DNA from: an uncultured Acidobacteriota bacterium
GTDB lineage: Bacteria > Acidobacteriota > Terriglobia > Bryobacterales > Bryobacteraceae
Direction: 5' to 3'
DNA: 6,885 nt
Assembly (NCBI GenBank): GCA_937952345.1
Contig: CALFYN010000611.1
Coordinates: 1 to 6,885, forward strand
Shown here: positions 1 to 5,837 of the stretch, piece by piece
How the letters are laid out: each line of letters starts with the position of its first letter
Position numbering within the stretch: position 1 is the first letter of the stretch
The notes under the pieces: model-generated
The model's input: the letters and a program-made list of their open reading frames with translations, nothing else
What the model was told of the DNA's origin: nothing
The model's database searches: none
Translations under genes and position numbers: made by a program

Positions 1-857
1 CCGAGTATTCGCCGGAGCTTGTCGGCCTGATGATCGAAGAGACGACGCGGTTGTTTCGTTCGCTGGTGTGGGACAACGGCAATTTTCTCGATTTCTTTCG
101 CGGGGACACGACGCATCTGGTGCCGGAACTGGCGCGATTGTACGGCGTGGAGGCAGGCGCGGAGCCGTGGGCGCGCGTGACGCTGCCCGCCTCCAGCATG
201 CGTGCGGGGATTCTGGGACAGGCATCGTTTCTGACATTGACCTCAAAGCCCGCTGAGACATCGCCCACTGAGCGAGGACTGTTTGTCCGTGAACACTTCC
301 TATGCCAGCAGGTGCCTCCGCCTCCGCCGGGTGTGAACGCGACACTGCCTCCGGTGACGGATGAAAAGCCGGTCACGCAACGAGAGCGGTTGCAGGTGCA
401 CCTGAGCAATGCCGTGTGTGCGAGTTGCCACTCGCTGGTGGATCCGATCGGATTCGGGCTGGAGAACTTTGACGCCATCGGGCGGTTTCGGGAAAAGGAA
501 CTGCTGGTGGTGTATCCCACCGCGGACGACTTGAAGACGAAGCGAAAGACGAAGCCGACGGAGTATCAATTGCCGATCCATGCGCAGGGCGAGGTGCGGG
601 GAATTGCGGGTTCGACCTTTGCCTCGCCGCGGCAATTGGGCGAGTTGCTTGCGTCGCAGCCGAGTTGCCAGAAGTGTGTTGTGAAGCAACTATTCCGTTA
701 CGCAATGGGGCGTCCGGAAGAAGCGGGCGATGGAGCGGTGATTGAAGAGGCTTTCGAACGCTTCCGCAAGTCGCAGTTCCGGTTTCAGGAGCTTATAATG
801 GCGATATCGGTGGCCCATGCGGGAGTGCCCGCTGGCCGGAATCGAGGAGGCAACTAA
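1..857 (+). CDS. DUF1592/DUF1588/DUF1585 cytochrome-like protein, C-terminal part (5' truncated by window)
   Basis: The reading frame is open from base 3, nine codons before the first ATG at 30, so this is the 3' end of a longer gene and not a complete 275-residue protein. Numbering from that ATG, residues 1-45 match the end of DUF1592 (a helical stretch ending in ELARLYG). Residues 55-155 match DUF1588: MRAGILGQASFLTLTS, then TSPTERG, a PPPPP stretch, and a c-type heme motif CASCH at residues 130-134 (bases 417-431) followed by DPIGFGLENFD. Residues 187-268 match DUF1585: GIAG, SCQKC, LFRYAMGR. The family is known as large exported multidomain heme proteins, often with a Planctomycete-type cytochrome domain at the N-terminus, which would lie outside this window. 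The exact function is unknown; roles in periplasmic redox or polymer breakdown are only suspected. The DUF1552 gene starts 4 nt after its stop and is its usual neighbour. Confidence 0.93.
   Translation, partial: EYSPELVGLMIEETTRLFRSLVWDNGNFLDFFRGDTTHLVPELARLYGVEAGAEPWARVTLPASSMRAGILGQASFLTLTSKPAETSPTERGLFVREHFLCQQVPPPPPGVNATLPPVTDEKPVTQRERLQVHLSNAVCASCHSLVDPIGFGLENFDAIGRFREKELLVVYPTADDLKTKRKTKPTEYQLPIHAQGEVRGIAGSTFASPRQLGELLASQPSCQKCVVKQLFRYAMGRPEEAGDGAVIEEAFERFRKSQFRFQELIMAISVAHAGVPAGRNRGGN
844..850 (+). promoter_or_regulatory. Ribosome binding site of the DUF1552 gene
   Basis: GAGGAGG lies inside the last codons of the upstream gene and 11 nt before the ATG at 862. It supports 862 as the start instead of the in-frame ATG at 817, which would add 15 residues before the twin-arginine motif and overlap the upstream gene by 41 nt. 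Confidence 0.65.
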
Positions 858-861
858 GAGG

Positions 862-2139
862 ATGCCCGCACAGATCACACGCCGCACTCTGTTGCGCGGA
901 TGGGGAGTGACGCTGGGATTGCCCCCGCTCGAGGCGATGTTCAACTCGAGTGGAACTGCCTACGCCGCCACGGCAAAGCCTGTCGAACCGCGATTCGTCT
1001 TCTGGTTTAACGGGAATGGCATTCCCGAGAAATACTGGATTCCACAGGGGGAAGGCGCGAGTTTTGAGTTCACGCCCTGCTTGTCTCCACTGGCGCCGTT
1101 TCGCAAGGATATCCATGTGGTGAGCGGGCTCGATAGCCCCGCGGCGCGGCTTCCGGGCCCGGGCAATAGCCACTATCCTTCGATGAGCGCGGTGCTTTCG
1201 GGGAAGCCCTATACGGGGCGCGGCGCGGGTGGCATGTCGTTCGATCAGTACGTGGCGCGCAAGGCCGGGGAGGCATACCGGTTCCGCTCGCTGCAAATCG
1301 GCGTGTCGCAAGAGAGCTTCGGCGAGGCGATCCAACGCAACATGAGTTGGGCGGACCGCGACCGTCCGCTGCCGCCGGAGATGCTGCCGCACCGCCTGTT
1401 CGACCGCCTGTTCGGCGTGCGGGATCGGGCGTCGATCGACCGGCAGAAGAGCATCCTCGATGCGGTGCAGGATGAGGCGCGGAGCGTGCGCGAACAACTG
1501 GGCGCAGCGGACCGGCAGAGGCTGGAAGAGTATCTGAGCTCGGTGCGAGATCTGGAGAAATCCATCGCCAGCCTGCCGCCGGAGTACAAGACGGTCGTGG
1601 AGCGTCCGGAAGAGGGCGGCGATTTGCGCGACTGGCCGCGCATCGCCAAACTACAGAGCGATTTGCTGGTGCATGCGTTTGCCAGCGGGCAGACGCGCGT
1701 GGCGAGTTACATGTTGACGAAGTGCCAGGGGCTGTCGCGTTTCCCATGGCTGGGGCACACGGCGCAGCGCCATCATGAGTACACGCACGGGCAGGTGGAA
1801 ACGCCGCGCGGGATGCGGATCCTTCGCGACATCTGCCGCTGGCATGTGGAGGAGTTCGCCTACCTGGTGGGCAAGCTCAAATCCACGCCGGAAGGGGCGG
1901 GGAATATGCTGGACAATACATGCCTGCTGTTTGTGCATGAACACGCCGAAGCCAATTCGCACAAGAACAATAACCACGCAGTGCTGCTGGCGGGACATGC
2001 GGGCCGGATGAAAACCGGTCTGCACACGCGCACGACGGGTACGCTGGGCGATCTGTATCAGACGCTGGCTGATGAGGTGCTGGGCACTCGCATCGATGCG
2101 TTTCCGACGGCTGAGAAGAAGTTATCGGAGATTGTTTAG
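862..2139 (+). CDS. DUF1552 family protein, Tat-exported
   Basis: A 425-residue protein of the usual family length. The N-terminus carries a twin-arginine signal (TRRTLLRG, residues 6-13), a hydrophobic stretch (GVTLGLPPLEAMF) and a likely signal peptidase site after AYA at residue 35, so it should be exported folded. Family features include RFVFWFNGNGIPEKYW (residues 44-59), SGLDSPAA (88-95), a histidine-rich GHTAQRHHEYTHG (298-310) and HEHAEANSHKNNNHAVLLAG (359-378) near the C-terminus. DUF1552 is related to the DUF1501/alkaline-phosphatase-like exported proteins; the conserved histidines and acidic residues suggest a metal site, but no reaction is established. It lies 4 nt after the DUF1592/1588/1585 gene, the typical order for this pair, so the two are almost certainly co-transcribed. 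Its stop overlaps the end of the opposite-strand STAS gene by 4 nt. Start chosen from the Tat motif and the Shine-Dalgarno sequence at 844-850. Confidence 0.93.
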   Translation: MPAQITRRTLLRGWGVTLGLPPLEAMFNSSGTAYAATAKPVEPRFVFWFNGNGIPEKYWIPQGEGASFEFTPCLSPLAPFRKDIHVVSGLDSPAARLPGPGNSHYPSMSAVLSGKPYTGRGAGGMSFDQYVARKAGEAYRFRSLQIGVSQESFGEAIQRNMSWADRDRPLPPEMLPHRLFDRLFGVRDRASIDRQKSILDAVQDEARSVREQLGAADRQRLEEYLSSVRDLEKSIASLPPEYKTVVERPEEGGDLRDWPRIAKLQSDLLVHAFASGQTRVASYMLTKCQGLSRFPWLGHTAQRHHEYTHGQVETPRGMRILRDICRWHVEEFAYLVGKLKSTPEGAGNMLDNTCLLFVHEHAEANSHKNNNHAVLLAGHAGRMKTGLHTRTTGTLGDLYQTLADEVLGTRIDAFPTAEKKLSEIV

Positions 2140-2477
2140 AATGCCGCGGCAGCTGCCGTGACGTCAGGATAGACAGAGACAACGCGGTCCAGATGGACGA
2201 TGGTAAAGCTCTCCGCCACCGTACCGCCCGCGCCCGCTACGGCGAGTTTTCCACCGGCATGATTCGCCTGACCCCACATGTTCATCAGCATTCCGATGCC
2301 TGCGCTATCGATGTAGTTCAACTCGGAAAGATCGAGGATGAGTTTCTTGGATCCACCCTCAATCAGCTTCTTAATCTCAATCTCAAGAAACGTAAGAGTC
2401 GTCCCAATGTGGAGACGTCCCTTGATGGGCAGCACCGTGATATCCGGCTCAATTGTCTTAGTCTGTAGCTCAGCCAT
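2136..2477 (-). CDS. STAS-domain protein, anti-sigma factor antagonist type
   Basis: A 113-residue single-domain protein. Family signs are VLPIKGRLHIG near the start (beta strand with a conserved G), KKLILDLSELNYIDSAGIGML in the middle, and a C-terminal FTIVHLDRVVSVYPD strand/helix. The DSAG motif holds the serine (Ser58 from this start) that partner-switching kinases phosphorylate in SpoIIAA/RsbV proteins. In that family the unphosphorylated form binds the anti-sigma kinase and frees a sigma factor; STAS proteins also act in other signalling roles. No kinase or phosphatase partner is in the window, so its target is unknown. A GTG at 2492 would add five residues (MLHFP); I prefer the ATG because MAELQ leads directly into the first strand. 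Neither start has a clear Shine-Dalgarno sequence, so translation may be coupled to the upstream HTTM-DCC gene, which ends at 2501, or start on a near-leaderless message. It ends in a run of five alanines. Confidence 0.9.
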   Translation of the reverse strand: MAELQTKTIEPDITVLPIKGRLHIGTTLTFLEIEIKKLIEGGSKKLILDLSELNYIDSAGIGMLMNMWGQANHAGGKLAVAGAGGTVAESFTIVHLDRVVSVYPDVTAAAAAF

Positions 2478-2494
2478 AGGAAAATGTAGCACTT

Positions 2495-2503
2495 ATATTA
2501 TCA
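2495..2503 (-). promoter_or_regulatory. Possible extended -10 element upstream of the STAS gene
   Basis: On the minus strand the bases read TGATAATAT, a TGn plus an AT-rich hexamer in an otherwise GC-rich region, overlapping the stop codon of the HTTM-DCC gene. There is no good -35 box. If active, transcription would begin around 2488, leaving out the GTG at 2492 and giving the ATG at 2477 a leader of about 10 nt. This is a weak, sequence-only suggestion; read-through from upstream is equally possible. Confidence 0.25.
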
Positions 2504-3700
2504 CTGGGGAGCCGGCGAGTTAGGAAGCCTGCAGGCGCGGCCGGGAAAAATGCGGTGGCGGTGACGCGCCACAAAGTCATAAGCGGCTATGCCCGGCCGG
2601 TTGGCAATCGGGGTAAAGAGTATCAGCACCGCCGCAACGATCACACGCCTCCACGTTGGCGCGATGGGAGCAGGCGCAAGTGCGATGAGCGCGCATAATA
2701 TCAGCCAGAAGGCGGGCAGATAAAGCAACATTCGCCGCACCGCCAGGAAGCCGTCCAGCACTTTGCCGCTTGGCGGAATCAACTGCAACCGCGCCGAAGC
2801 CTGATCGTCACGGATGCCGAACGCGCGGCCTCGCCCGGTTTGGTAGGGAACCCACGTGAAAACCTGCTCCAGGTCGAAGCGCGAGATTTGTTCCCGGCAC
2901 CAGTCGCAGAAACCGCAGTCGCCGTCGTAGATCACTTCGAGTCTCTTCCGCGGCCACGGGAGAAAGGCGAGCATGGCGGCCTGCATCCCGAAGAAGAACA
3001 TGGTGAACGTTTGCCCGGTGAATAGTAAAAATCCCGATTGCAGCAAAATGCTGATGCAGACTCCGTACAGGCGAGTGCGTGGGATGGTGAGCAATGCCGC
3101 GGCGGACAACTCGAGCACAATGGTCATCCAGCACATCAGCTTTCCCAATACGAGCGGTGGCAGCAGAGCGCTGAGCCAGATGTACACCGGTTGCTCCAGC
3201 CGTACGCCAGCCCAGTGTTCGAAGAATTGTCCGGAGTGCCAGTCGGGATCCAGGGCCTTGTTCAATCCCGCGCCGAAGTAGACCAGCGCGACCTGCCAGC
3301 GCAGCAATCGCGGTTCGCCGCCGGTGTAGAGTCCGGCGAGGATCAGCATCAGCGCGCAGAATGTCTTGTTGTTGCCGTAGTAGGCACGTGAAGCGACGAC
3401 GCTGAGCAGCACCGTGCCGCCTAACAACAGGCAGCAGGTTCGCACGCGGCGGTTAAACAGCAGTGCGGCGGCGCTGATCACGAACACCGCTTGCAGCGTG
3501 CGCTGGAAGACGGGACCGGGAACCAGATGATCGAGGAAGGGAAGGAAGGGCAGAAACGGATCAGGCAGCAGCCGCACGTGGTTGGTGAGCAGGAACGCGA
3601 GCGCGATCAGTTTCGCCATCAGCAGCAGGGGCACGGGGAGCGCCGTGCCGCCGCAATGAAGCGGGTTCCAACTCGGACGCACTAGCGCGGGTACGACCAT
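2501..3700 (-). CDS. HTTM-DCC fusion: carboxylase-like membrane domain plus thiol-disulfide oxidoreductase-like domain
   Basis: A 399-residue polytopic membrane protein. Residues 20-250 have about seven hydrophobic segments (near 22-38, 68-82, 89-102, 114-125, 174-206, 211-227 and 232-249) and the HTTM signature VALVYFGAGLNKALDPDW at 137-154; HTTM is the membrane fold shared with vitamin K-dependent gamma-carboxylase. Residues 254-320 form a DCC/DUF393 domain opening with YDGDCGFCDWC (258-268), a thioredoxin-like CxxC at Cys262/Cys265 with a third Cys at 268. Two further hydrophobic segments (325-345, 353-366) precede the DCC-type tail AAYDFVARHRHRIF. The DCC domain follows the last HTTM helix directly. 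The ATG at 3700 is chosen over longer frames because AGAGGAG stands 5 nt upstream, and the extra upstream residues of the longest frame are only a shadow of the neighbouring gene. It overlaps that gene by 19 nt. Substrate and reaction are unknown; a redox or disulfide-linked membrane modification is inference. Confidence 0.88.
   Translation of the reverse strand: MVVPALVRPSWNPLHCGGTALPVPLLLMAKLIALAFLLTNHVRLLPDPFLPFLPFLDHLVPGPVFQRTLQAVFVISAAALLFNRRVRTCCLLLGGTVLLSVVASRAYYGNNKTFCALMLILAGLYTGGEPRLLRWQVALVYFGAGLNKALDPDWHSGQFFEHWAGVRLEQPVYIWLSALLPPLVLGKLMCWMTIVLELSAAALLTIPRTRLYGVCISILLQSGFLLFTGQTFTMFFFGMQAAMLAFLPWPRKRLEVIYDGDCGFCDWCREQISRFDLEQVFTWVPYQTGRGRAFGIRDDQASARLQLIPPSGKVLDGFLAVRRMLLYLPAFWLILCALIALAPAPIAPTWRRVIVAAVLILFTPIANRPGIAAYDFVARHRHRIFPGRACRLPNSPAPQ
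3534..3550. repeat. Short tandem repeat (two 9-bp units, last base differs) inside the HTTM-DCC gene
   Basis: The plus strand carries AGGAAGGGA followed by AGGAAGGG. Read on the minus strand it encodes the periodic stretch DPFLPFLPFLDHL in the loop after the first membrane segment. The unit is a multiple of three, so copy change would keep the frame and only lengthen the loop by PFL units. Confidence 0.4.
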
Positions 3701-4026
3701 AGCCGCTCCTCTTTTCCGTTGATGCGGTAGCGCATGACGATGTGTGCCTTCTCCGTGCCCGCATAGCGTTCTTCGTAGCCCTGCAGAATGTCGATCAGAT
3801 TCTGCACGCTGCGATTGTCGGTGCCCTTCATGGAGCGGCGGTAACGTTGGCGGACTTCGGTGGCGTTCAGCTTGCGGCCGTTTACGGTGACATCCAGCAC
3901 ATAATCTGTCTGCATGTCGAAGGGCGCCCAACAGAAGTAGCGCGCCGGTGTGGCGCGTGAATAGAGAATGAGCGCAGCCTGCACCAGCAGGAGGGTGATT
4001 CCGGTCACAGCAGCCAGGCGATGCAT
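3682..4026 (-). CDS. Small membrane-anchored protein of unknown function, partner of the HTTM-DCC protein
   Basis: A 114-residue protein with one N-terminal hydrophobic segment (residues 5-22, GITLLLVQAALILY in its core) and a soluble remainder likely outside the cytoplasmic membrane. The soluble part begins RYFCWAPFDMQTDYVLDVTVNGRKL (residues 29-53 region) and ends in a strand-like HIVMRYRINGKEERLW. The WAPFD-QT-Y and VNGR patterns look conserved in character, and I recall similar short proteins beside HTTM genes, but I cannot name a family. Its last 19 nt overlap the start of the HTTM-DCC gene, so the two products are probably made together and may form a complex. No strong Shine-Dalgarno sequence precedes the ATG (CAAG only). 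The coding region is more convincing than its overlapping frames because it has a clean anchor, an ordinary composition and ends at the coupled start of the next gene. Confidence 0.8.
   Translation of the reverse strand: MHRLAAVTGITLLLVQAALILYSRATPARYFCWAPFDMQTDYVLDVTVNGRKLNATEVRQRYRRSMKGTDNRSVQNLIDILQGYEERYAGTEKAHIVMRYRINGKEERLWSYPR
3706..3712 (-). promoter_or_regulatory. Ribosome binding site of the HTTM-DCC gene
   Basis: AGAGGAG on the minus strand, 5 nt before the ATG at 3700 and inside the coding end of the upstream small protein gene. It decides the start, shortening the longest possible frame by 77 residues, and implies translational coupling of the two genes. Confidence 0.75.
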
Positions 4027-4062
4027 CTTGTTAGACTCGTGATTCTATCGCAAGGAGTCATT
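4027..4062. promoter_or_regulatory. 36-nt divergent intergenic region with the trpB2-type gene's ribosome binding site
   Basis: This gap separates the minus-strand small-protein gene (start 4026) from the plus-strand TrpB-like gene (start 4063). AAGGAG at 4052-4057, 5 nt before the ATG at 4063, is a strong Shine-Dalgarno sequence and rules against the in-frame ATG at 4021. The gap is too short for two full independent promoters, so at least one must reach into a coding region. A TTGACT -35-like hexamer on the minus strand at 4094-4099, inside the TrpB gene, could serve the small-protein gene, but I find no convincing -10 at proper spacing (TAATGG at 4073-4078 leaves 15 nt). Confidence 0.5.
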
Positions 4063-5427
4063 ATGCCGGATACCATTAAATACTTGCTGGAAGAGTCAAG
4101 AATTCCGAAATTCTGGTACAACGTCATAGCCGATCTACCATCGCCGCCGCCGGCGGTGTTGCACCCGGGAACGCTGCAACCCGTGGGTCCGGGAGATCTG
4201 GAGCCCCTCTTCCCGATGAGCCTCATTCTGCAGGAGGTGACGGGGGAACGGGAGGTGGAGATTCCCGAGCCCGTGCGCGAAGTGTACAAGCAATGGCGGC
4301 CCACGCCGCTATTTCGCGCGCGGCGATTAGAGAAGGCGCTCGATACGCCGGCACGCATTTACTACAAGTACGAGGGCGTCAGTCCGGCGGGCAGCCACAA
4401 GCCCAACACCGCCGTGCCACAAGCTTTCTATAACAAGGAAGCGGGCATTCACAAGATCACGACGGAGACCGGGGCAGGGCAGTGGGGCAGCTCGCTGGCG
4501 TTCGCCGGTGCGCTGTTTGGCATCCAGGTGGATGTGTACATGGTGCGTGTTTCCTACAATCAGAAGCCGTATCGCCGGGCGTTGATGGAATCCTACGGGG
4601 CGCGATGCGTTGCGTCTCCATCGAATGAAACGGCCAGCGGACGCGCGATTCTGGCAAAGAACCCGGAGCATCCGGGCAGCTTGGGAATCGCCATCAGCGA
4701 AGCCGTGGAATTGGCGGCGCAGCGCGACGATACGAAGTATGCACTGGGCTCCGTGTTAAACCATGTGCTGCTGCATCAGACGGTGTTGGGACAGGAGTCG
4801 ATGGCTCAGTTGGAAATGGCGAACGACTACCCCGATGTGATCGTCGGCTGCACGGGCGGTGGTTCCAACTTCGCGGGAATCGCGTTCCCATTCCTCGGCG
4901 CGCAACTGCGTGGCGGAAAGAAGACTCGCATTGTGGCGGTGGAACCGGCGGCTTGCCCGAGTCTCACTCGCGGCCGCTACGCCTATGACTTCGGCGACAC
5001 CGCGCACCTCACTCCGCTGACAAAGATGCACACGCTGGGGTCGACGTTCACGCCTCCCGGCTTCCACGCCGGAGGATTGCGCTATCACGGCATGGGGCCG
5101 TTGGTGAGCCATGTGAAGGAACTCGGGCTGATCGAGGCCAAGGCGTATCATCAGGTTTCTTGTTTCGCGGCTGGAGTACAGTTCGCTCGCGCGGAAGGAA
5201 TACTTCCCGCGCCGGAAGCCAATCATGCTGTGCGGGGAGCGATTGACGAAGCGTTGCGCTGCAAGGCCGAAGGGCGCAGCGAAGCCATCCTGTTCAATCT
5301 TTGCGGGCACGGGCATTTCGATATGCAGGCCTACATTGATTACTTTGCCGGAAAGCTGACGGACCAGGAGTACGACGAATCGGAACTGGCGATGGCGCTG
5401 GCGGGATTGCCTTCGGTACTGGCATAA
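4063..5427 (+). CDS. trpB: TrpB2-type tryptophan synthase beta-like PLP enzyme
   Basis: A 454-residue fold-type II PLP enzyme of the TrpB2 class, longer than ordinary TrpB1 (about 400). Typical TrpB2 signs are the N-terminal extension (IPKFWYNVIADLPSPPP, residues 14-30), RPTPLFRARRLEKAL (79-93), the PLP-lysine motif EGVSPAGSHKPNTA with Lys113, the catalytic glutamate in TETGAGQWG (Glu135), the phosphate-binding loop GCTGGGSNFAG (262-272) and a C-terminal FNLCGHGHFD (411-420). TrpB makes L-tryptophan from serine and indole; TrpB2 enzymes usually do not form the tight alpha/beta complex and may scavenge free indole or act on related substrates such as phosphoserine. It is not beside trpA or any other trp gene here, which fits an orphan TrpB2. 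Odd point: Cys414 sits where a serine contacting the PLP ring nitrogen is usual. Start chosen from AAGGAG at 4052-4057. The gene symbol refers to the family, not proven function. Confidence 0.93.
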   Translation: MPDTIKYLLEESRIPKFWYNVIADLPSPPPAVLHPGTLQPVGPGDLEPLFPMSLILQEVTGEREVEIPEPVREVYKQWRPTPLFRARRLEKALDTPARIYYKYEGVSPAGSHKPNTAVPQAFYNKEAGIHKITTETGAGQWGSSLAFAGALFGIQVDVYMVRVSYNQKPYRRALMESYGARCVASPSNETASGRAILAKNPEHPGSLGIAISEAVELAAQRDDTKYALGSVLNHVLLHQTVLGQESMAQLEMANDYPDVIVGCTGGGSNFAGIAFPFLGAQLRGGKKTRIVAVEPAACPSLTRGRYAYDFGDTAHLTPLTKMHTLGSTFTPPGFHAGGLRYHGMGPLVSHVKELGLIEAKAYHQVSCFAAGVQFARAEGILPAPEANHAVRGAIDEALRCKAEGRSEAILFNLCGHGHFDMQAYIDYFAGKLTDQEYDESELAMALAGLPSVLA

Positions 5428-5440
5428 ACGCATCGCTGGT

Positions 5441-5500
5441 CCGACAGACTGCATTGGCTTTAGCGCGAGGCTCGGGCACGGGCCTCGCGCGATCTGTCGG
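5441..5500. terminator. Nested GC-rich hairpin between convergent genes, possible bidirectional terminator
   Basis: An inner perfect 9-bp stem (GCGCGAGGC at 5463-5471 with GCCTCGCGC at 5482-5490, 10-nt loop) is enclosed by an outer perfect 8-bp stem (CCGACAGA at 5441-5448 with TCTGTCGG at 5493-5500). The left side has a 14-nt bulge between stems and the right side 2 nt. It begins 13 nt after the TrpB stop and ends 16 nt before the end of the cytochrome gene. Neither strand has a proper T-tract after it, so termination may be Rho-linked, or the structure may protect 3' ends. Confidence 0.55.
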
Positions 5501-5516
5501 TTGCTGCAACGGTTCT

Positions 5517-5837
5517 TTACTTGCCCATCGTCCTCAGGAAGGCCACCACGTCCGCGGCCTGGCCGTCTGAGACTCCCGCTATCCCTTTCATCTTTCCCGT
5601 ACCTCCGGTGACTGCTTTCTTCAGTTCGTCATCCGGTTTTGCCAGCACCTCTTTCGAAGAAAGGGGACGCATGGTTACCTTGAACGCCTTGGCGATTGCC
5701 GGGTTTCCCTGCCCATCGGCGCCGTGGCAGGACTTGCACTTCTGCGCGTAGAGCGCCTTGCCTGCACCGGCATCCGCTGCTGAAAGAGCGGCAGTCGCCA
5801 GAACAATAACTAGAAATGAGTACATTGTCTGTTTCAT
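5517..5837 (-). CDS. Small class I cytochrome c, exported
   Basis: A 106-residue protein with a Sec signal peptide (MKQ, hydrophobic core YSFLVIVLATAAL, likely cut after LSA at residue 20), giving a mature protein of about 86 residues. The heme motif CKSCH is at residues 34-38 in the usual GKALYAQKCKSCHGADGQG setting. Met83 in GTGKMKGIAG is the likely distal ligand, followed by the C-terminal helix DVVAFLRTM. It should carry electrons in the periplasm. AGGGAG at 5842-5847 stands 4 nt before the ATG, which supports this start over a longer open frame that only shadows the upstream gene. Its ATG overlaps the stop of the NrfD-like gene as ATGA, so the two are translationally coupled and the cytochrome is a likely electron acceptor or subunit of that complex. 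It appears to be the last gene of the operon, with the hairpin at 5441-5500 downstream. Confidence 0.93.
   Translation of the reverse strand: MKQTMYSFLVIVLATAALSAADAGAGKALYAQKCKSCHGADGQGNPAIAKAFKVTMRPLSSKEVLAKPDDELKKAVTGGTGKMKGIAGVSDGQAADVVAFLRTMGK

Noticed and set aside
817..861. Longer start for the DUF1552 protein at 817
   Set aside because: It would put 15 extra residues before the twin-arginine motif and overlap the upstream gene by 41 nt; the ATG at 862 has GAGGAGG upstream and places the Tat signal at the N-terminus.
793..1747. Long minus-strand open frames opposite the DUF1552 gene
   Set aside because: They are Arg/Pro/Ser-rich, show no domain-like pattern and overlap a well-supported gene; typical antisense shadows in GC-rich DNA.
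2147..2158. Perfect 12-bp palindrome CGGCAGCTGCCG
   Set aside because: It sits inside the codons for the terminal alanine run of the STAS protein and has no loop or T-tract, so it is most simply a by-product of GCN codons and not an operator or terminator.
3701..3931. N-terminal extension of the HTTM-DCC frame with cysteine- and histidine-rich residues
   Set aside because: It is out-of-frame shadow of the small membrane-anchored protein gene; a strong ribosome binding site supports the start at 3700.
2136..4026. A complete Sdp-like toxin maturation locus
   Set aside because: No SdpC-like precursor peptide or immunity gene is visible, and the small protein has no recognisable similarity to SdpA beyond size and anchor.
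4073..4099. Minus-strand promoter TTGACT/TAATGG for the small-protein gene
   Set aside because: The -35 hexamer is good but the -10 is poor and the 15-nt spacing is short; not strong enough to list as a promoter.
4756..5454. 232-codon minus-strand frame opposite the TrpB2 gene
   Set aside because: Its composition is that of antisense translation and the plus-strand frame has all TrpB2 motifs.
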